Source: Oscheius sp. JU75 (taxonomy: Eukaryota > Nematoda > Chromadorea > Rhabditida > Rhabditidae). From it: a stretch of DNA of 64,000 bases. The notes below the pieces were generated by a model, which was not told the DNA's origin, did no database searches, and saw only the letters and a program-made list of their open reading frames with translations. The position numbers and the translations under genes are program-made. This document shows positions 58,695 to 64,000 of the stretch, in pieces (the stretch's first letter is position 1; every line of letters begins with the position of its first letter). Location of the stretch: the NCBI GenBank assembly GCA_037178855.1, contig JASJZC010000001.1:186001-250000 (forward strand), read 5' to 3'.

Positions 58695-59091
58695 TCTGCT
58701 CACATATTTTGGTCATTTTCAACGCTTTTCTTACATATTTTCCCTAAATTTGTTGTCAAGTAGGTTTATGCATGCCTAGAATTCGGTTATACGGTCAGAA
58801 TTTGTAAAAAGTATGCGGAAAATGGAGAAAATTCAAAAATTACAAAAAGGAATTTTTTTTCTTCGCGCGCAAATATTGAGCCACCAGCGTACAAATTCAG
58901 GTGCCGCTTGACGTTGGAAATAGACTATAACCGACTGAGCCATACAACGAAACCGGTGCGCCACCTACAGAGAATACTTAGGTTTAGGACTGGATACGGG
59001 AAGATAAAATGTGAGTGTGCGGTGTTAGCTTTAATTGCAGGTAGCTCAGGATATAAATGCGGTAATTTCTAAAAGTTAAACACTCTCAAGA
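58695..59091. other. Right flank of the Maverick, with a repeat inverted relative to the left flank
   Basis: 58881-58931 read on the - strand gives TTATAGTCTATTTCCAACG and AAGCGGCACC, matching TTATAGTTCATTTCCAACC and CAGCGGCACT at 53910-53945 on the other side of the Maverick. A D-arm-like GGCTCAGTCGGTTATAG abuts it (- strand, 58942-58924). No gene is seen. Confidence 0.5.
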
Positions 59092-60967
59092 TCAAGCACT
59101 CTCCTCGCTGACGATTGCCGGAGCTGATGTCTTTCTCTCTTCGGTCTTCACAATAGCCATGGTAGCCTCTTCCGGCAGCATGGTATTGCGTCTCTTGTCC
59201 TTCGACTCATCCTCTTTCTTGTCCTCAACCTCTTCCTGTTTCTCCAGCTTTGGTGCCACCTTCTTCGGCATCAGCGGACTCAGTCTCTTCTTCGGAGTCG
59301 GGGTGATAGAAAGCCGCTCGGTCTTCTCCTCACTCTTTGGAATTCTCTTCTTCACGTTCAAAAGAGGACTGTGGATGGAGATGCTGTTGTCCGAGATCAT
59401 ACTATAGTCCAGAGCCAAACTTTCTCTCTTCATGTTTGGGAGGGCATCGAGTTGGCAGGAGAGACGGTTCTCGACCGACTTGTGCTCCTTGTAGGAGGGA
59501 CAGACGAGGCGATTCACAGCCTCAATCCAGGGAAGGGCTTCCTTCCCCATGGAGGAGAGCATGACGGAGCCGTAGCGCATCTTGATCTCAATGTCGGTGC
59601 GTTTCTGAAAAGAAGTGCATTACTTTGACCACCATTTAGAGCCTTGGGACTTCTGTGGGTCTCATGATTGCTATGTCGCCAGCCATCTTCCTTTGACACC
59701 CTCTAACCTTGTGTTTGTCAATCTTTCTTCTCCTAACTGTCCCTCTCCTGCATCTCAACCTGTCTCTCTACATGAGATTATCTGTCTCTCTGTCTCTCAC
59801 TCTCTCTCCGTATACTTCTCGTTTCATACATTTCTCAATAGATGCTATCAATTCGCCTCGACGACGTCTTAGCTGCCTCTTATTTTGTGTCTATCAACCT
59901 GTCATTAGAAAACTTGTGTCACCTACGCTATCGACTTCGTCTATCCTCTCAAAATTTCGTGGCCACGGATAAAGACAGTCCATTGCAGAAAACCTTTTTC
60001 GTTTCTGTTATATTGCTGCATGAGCGATCCGCAAAGCGAATGATCCTCCCCCTTGTGCTCATGGGCCACCGTTCACACCTTCTTAAATTGTTATGTTAAA
60101 GAGACAGCAATATTGCGGGTGTACGGGTGCCCCCGGGAACGCATTTTTGAATTTGAATTTGGTGTGGGAATTTCAAAAATCATAGGATTCATAGGATTTA
60201 GTTTTTTTCGAATAGTCTACTTTGACAAAAAAAACCGCCAAAAAAAATGGGGGAAATAGTCGTACAAGAGGAAGACAGCGTTTCGTCAGTTTCATCCATT
60301 TTTCTAGGGTTGAAATTGATGGCAAATCGATTAAACACACTTAAAAAAGGAGAAAATGTGTAATGCAGAAAGAAACTACAATCTAAGATTTTTTTTTTAA
60401 ATCCCGCACAACATTCAATTTAAAAAACGCATTCCCGGGGACTCCATACACCCGCAATGTTAGAGTCCCTTTAAACTTTTCTGAGGGTCTAGCAAAAACA
60501 ATGTGGATCATCATTCACCTTCACCTCAGTAATAGTAGCCCACTTGAACGGAACCTTACTTACAATGGTTATGGGGTCTCCTTCAGAATCCTTCGCCTTC
60601 AGGGTAGTCGTACAAGTTGTAACCTTCACAGCTTCCGGGATATCCACCAGATATCCCTTTTCTTCGGAAGAGTATACAATCATGTATCCCTGCTTGGTCA
60701 CTATACAAACTCGCTCCTCCAATTTTGTCGTACTGTTGTAGAAGAAGCCCTAAACTTGATTCAATCCTTTGAACAAGCTCCGCCACCTTATGCTTGATCA
60801 TGGTTTGAATCTTCCCAGCAATCAGAGTATCCTCTGCCGCTATCTTCCACTTGGTCATGGAGGGCAAGACGACTTTCTGCAAGAAGTGGAACTATGAGCT
60901 TGACCGAAAGTGGTTAGAAATTCACCTTGCGGAAAGTTTTGATGGCGGGAAAATCGTAGTCCTTCAT
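59092..60967 (-). CDS. PH-domain protein
   Basis: Coding order: 60967-60926, 60876-60787, 60749-60519, 59604-59092; all in frame, 291 residues. A pleckstrin-homology fold spans about 40-145: GFFYNSTTKLEERVCIVTKQ gives strands 1 and 2, YMIVYSSEEKGYLVDIPEAV strands 3 and 4, then VSKVPFKWATITEV, and the closing helix ends with GKEALPWIEAVNRLV. The Trp of the C-terminal helix is present. A Lys/Arg/Glu/Pro-rich tail follows (KKRIPKSEEK, PTPKKRLSPLMPKK, KKEDESKDKRR), likely disordered. PH domains bind phosphoinositides or proteins; ligand unknown. An ACATTCAG acceptor 19 bases before the ATG suggests trans-splicing. The 914-base last intron hosts foldback copy 3. No orthologue named with confidence. 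Confidence 0.72.
60096..60475. repeat. Foldback (inverted-repeat) element, copy 3
   Basis: Left arm TTAAAGAGACAGCAATATTG then CGGGTGTACGGGTGC; right arm, read backwards, GTTTAAAGGGACTCTAACAT then TGCGGGTGTATGGAGTCC. Both run on to CCCCGGGAA(C/T)GC. The interior has TCGATTAAACACACTTA, as in copy 2. It lies in the last intron of the PH-domain gene. Confidence 0.75.
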
Positions 60968-61774
60968 CGTGGAAGATTTTTGTACGCTGAATGTTCGGAA
61001 TCGGAGAGTGAATAGGGACAGTGACAGAGGGAAAGATGGAGGCAGTGGCAGTGTTTGGAATGTGACAAGTACTTTGTAAGAACCAGGAACAAATACTGAA
61101 TAGGATAAGCACAGGAACTAAACCAGTGACAGATGAGATAGGTGAGCAGGAGCAAGGGACAAGAATATTAACAAGGAAACGGGACAGAGGTCCGGAGAGG
61201 AATAATCTATAAGAGAGTTATAGACAGAGAATGAACAAAGAAGATAGCCAGAGGGAGTAACAGTGACAGATAGATCATAAGAGACACGGACAGGGAGAGG
61301 GAGGAATGTCAGGGCCTGTGAGGCTAGGAAAGGGACAGAACCAGGTGCAAAGACAGAGATATTGGCTGAGACAGTGAGTTTGAGATACAAAGACAGTGAG
61401 AGAGACAGGGACAGAGCGACAAGGAGCCAAAAGGTACAGATACAGTGAATGTGAGTTAAAGAAACGCCAGAGACGAGAACAGTGTAATAGAGAGACAGGG
61501 TAAAAGATAGAACCTGGAGTAAGGAACCAGCGCTCATTCTTCCACCTTCCAGCGACACAATTTACCTTCCCGATCCCAAAACCCCCCAATTGGTATTGCC
61601 TATTCCATGAATAGCTCTATGAGCCTTTCTGTCACAAAAATGACAGCCGCCCACTAAATCAAGGGACTACGCTGTCTTTTGCATAAAACGTAGACTGAGA
61701 AAATCAACTTTATTTTGTGAACTTATAACAAGAACAGAGAACAGAAGCTGTGATGAGTATCCGAGACTGAACTA
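60968..61774. other. Spacer between alpha-NAC and PH-domain genes (same strand)
   Basis: 807 bases, rich in GACAGAG/GGACAG words (61120-61500). Open frames on the - strand here are Leu/Ser/Val low-complexity only. No gene seen. Confidence 0.55.
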
Positions 61775-63010
<1,236 letters not shown>

Positions 63011-63873
63011 TCTTTAAGCAACTAGTTTTAACCCTGCAACAATCATTTTAGTATCTCTAATAAAATGACATCAAAAAAATTTCAGGGTACCGTAACCCAT
63101 TAAATGTTACAACACAAAACTTTATATATCACATGTCTACATTCAGCATAGATAGCGAGAAATTGGGCGAGAAACGGGGGGTTGACTACTGTGTACACAA
63201 ATATAGAATTCTGTACTTTAGGGGAGGGTGGCTATTAAGTACTTTGACAATTTGGGAAAAATAGAAGGTCACAACCAGTCGTTGGAAAGCCTAGAGAGAA
63301 TTGGATGGAGATTGGACTAATTTTTTGTGTAATTTTTTTTGGGGCGGTTATAATTTGTTCACAAGCCGAAAAATTAAATATGCACTTTGTTGCGGGACCC
63401 ATTTACAGTAAAAATGGAGCGTAATTTGCTTAACTTAAGTCGGTTTTTGAATTTGAACCAACGAAAATCACTAAATTGCACTAGTAAAGTACAGTTGGTC
63501 CTCGAGGTTCCAAAAACTATGCGCAATTTCGGTGAATCTCGTCGGTTTTTAATGGCATGTTTGTATTTATTCCAAGGAAAAGAAACTTACGCTAGTAAAT
63601 TACGAGCGGTGTAACGTCGGTTCGTTGCGATACTTACAGCCAAAATGGAGCGTAATTTACTTATTATCATCAGATTTTAAGCGTTTTTGCTTTTATTCCA
63701 ACGAATAAAAAGTAAATTACGCTATTAAACTACAAACGGTGAAATCAAATCCAACGTAAATTACGCGATTGCATATCCAAAATTCCAGCCTGGGAACAAA
63801 CTACATATTACCGTATCACAGAGCACATTTATAGGGATTTTAGTATAGAAAAAAAGGTGGGGTGGGATACATT
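63011..63873. other. Spacer between HECT ligase and alpha-NAC genes
   Basis: 863 bases upstream of alpha-NAC on the same strand as the HECT gene. It holds the short tandem repeat at 63384-63760 and nothing else recognisable. It should contain the alpha-NAC promoter unless the genes are co-transcribed. Confidence 0.55.
63384..63760. repeat. Two diverged tandem copies of a ~230-bp AT-rich unit
   Basis: TTGCGGGACCCATTTACAGT with AAAATGGAGCGTAATTTGCT (63390-63432) recurs as TTGCGATACTTACAGCC with AAAATGGAGCGTAATTTACT (63625-63662). The unit ends ACGCTAGTAAATTACGAGCG and ACGCTATTAAACTACAAACG also correspond. Confidence 0.7.

Positions 63874-64000
<127 letters not shown>

Overview
This is nuclear DNA from a nematode. 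Genes are broken into short exons by very small introns (mostly 32-45 bases) whose 3' splice sites read TTTTCAG or TTTCCAG. Several first coding exons start a few bases after such an acceptor with no donor upstream, which is the layout of spliced-leader trans-splicing. A near-canonical SL1 spliced-leader RNA gene lies in the window, and one gene encodes a nematode-type seven-transmembrane chemoreceptor. The genus cannot be fixed from sequence alone.

Layout. 1-3983 (+): C-terminal half of an IGHMBP2/SMUBP2-type helicase, with an SL RNA gene and a foldback element in its introns. 4731-9200 (-): CIN85/CD2AP-type SH3 adaptor. 12458-17012 (-): EDC4 decapping scaffold. 17470-19668 (+): seven-finger C2H2 protein, divergent from EDC4. 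19751-21800 (-): chemoreceptor. 21801-29652: long gene-poor, repeat-rich stretch. 29653-33232 (+): ARID3/dead-ringer transcription factor. 33961-35770 (-): TMEM53/DUF829 hydrolase. 36781-40821 (-): DAXX-like protein. 42402-43507 (+): pterin-4a-carbinolamine dehydratase. 43805-46854 (-): Regnase (REGE-1/ZC3H12) RNase. 46855-53968: gene-poor, with two decayed LINE pieces. 53969-58688: a compact Maverick/Polinton with intact terminal inverted repeats and a 6-bp target duplication, carrying a frameshifted protein-primed DNA polymerase B and an intact adenain-type protease. 59092-60967 (-): PH-domain protein. 61775-63010 (-): alpha-NAC. 63874-64000 (-): last exon of a WWP1/ITCH-type HECT ubiquitin ligase.

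The genes are mostly conserved housekeeping and regulatory genes with no single shared pathway. Two act on mRNA decay (EDC4, Regnase), two on chromatin or transcription (ARID3, DAXX-like). Exon chains were built by hand from splice signals and reading-frame continuity. All close in frame except one junction in the DAXX-like gene.

The most notable non-coding content is: the intronic SL RNA gene; three degenerate SL1-like sequences in tandem; three copies of a foldback DNA element; three intronic copies of a ~450-bp repeat containing a foldable module; many decayed tRNA-derived sequences with a shared 3' tail; and imperfect TCTCTG/GACAGA tracts throughout introns and intergenic DNA.
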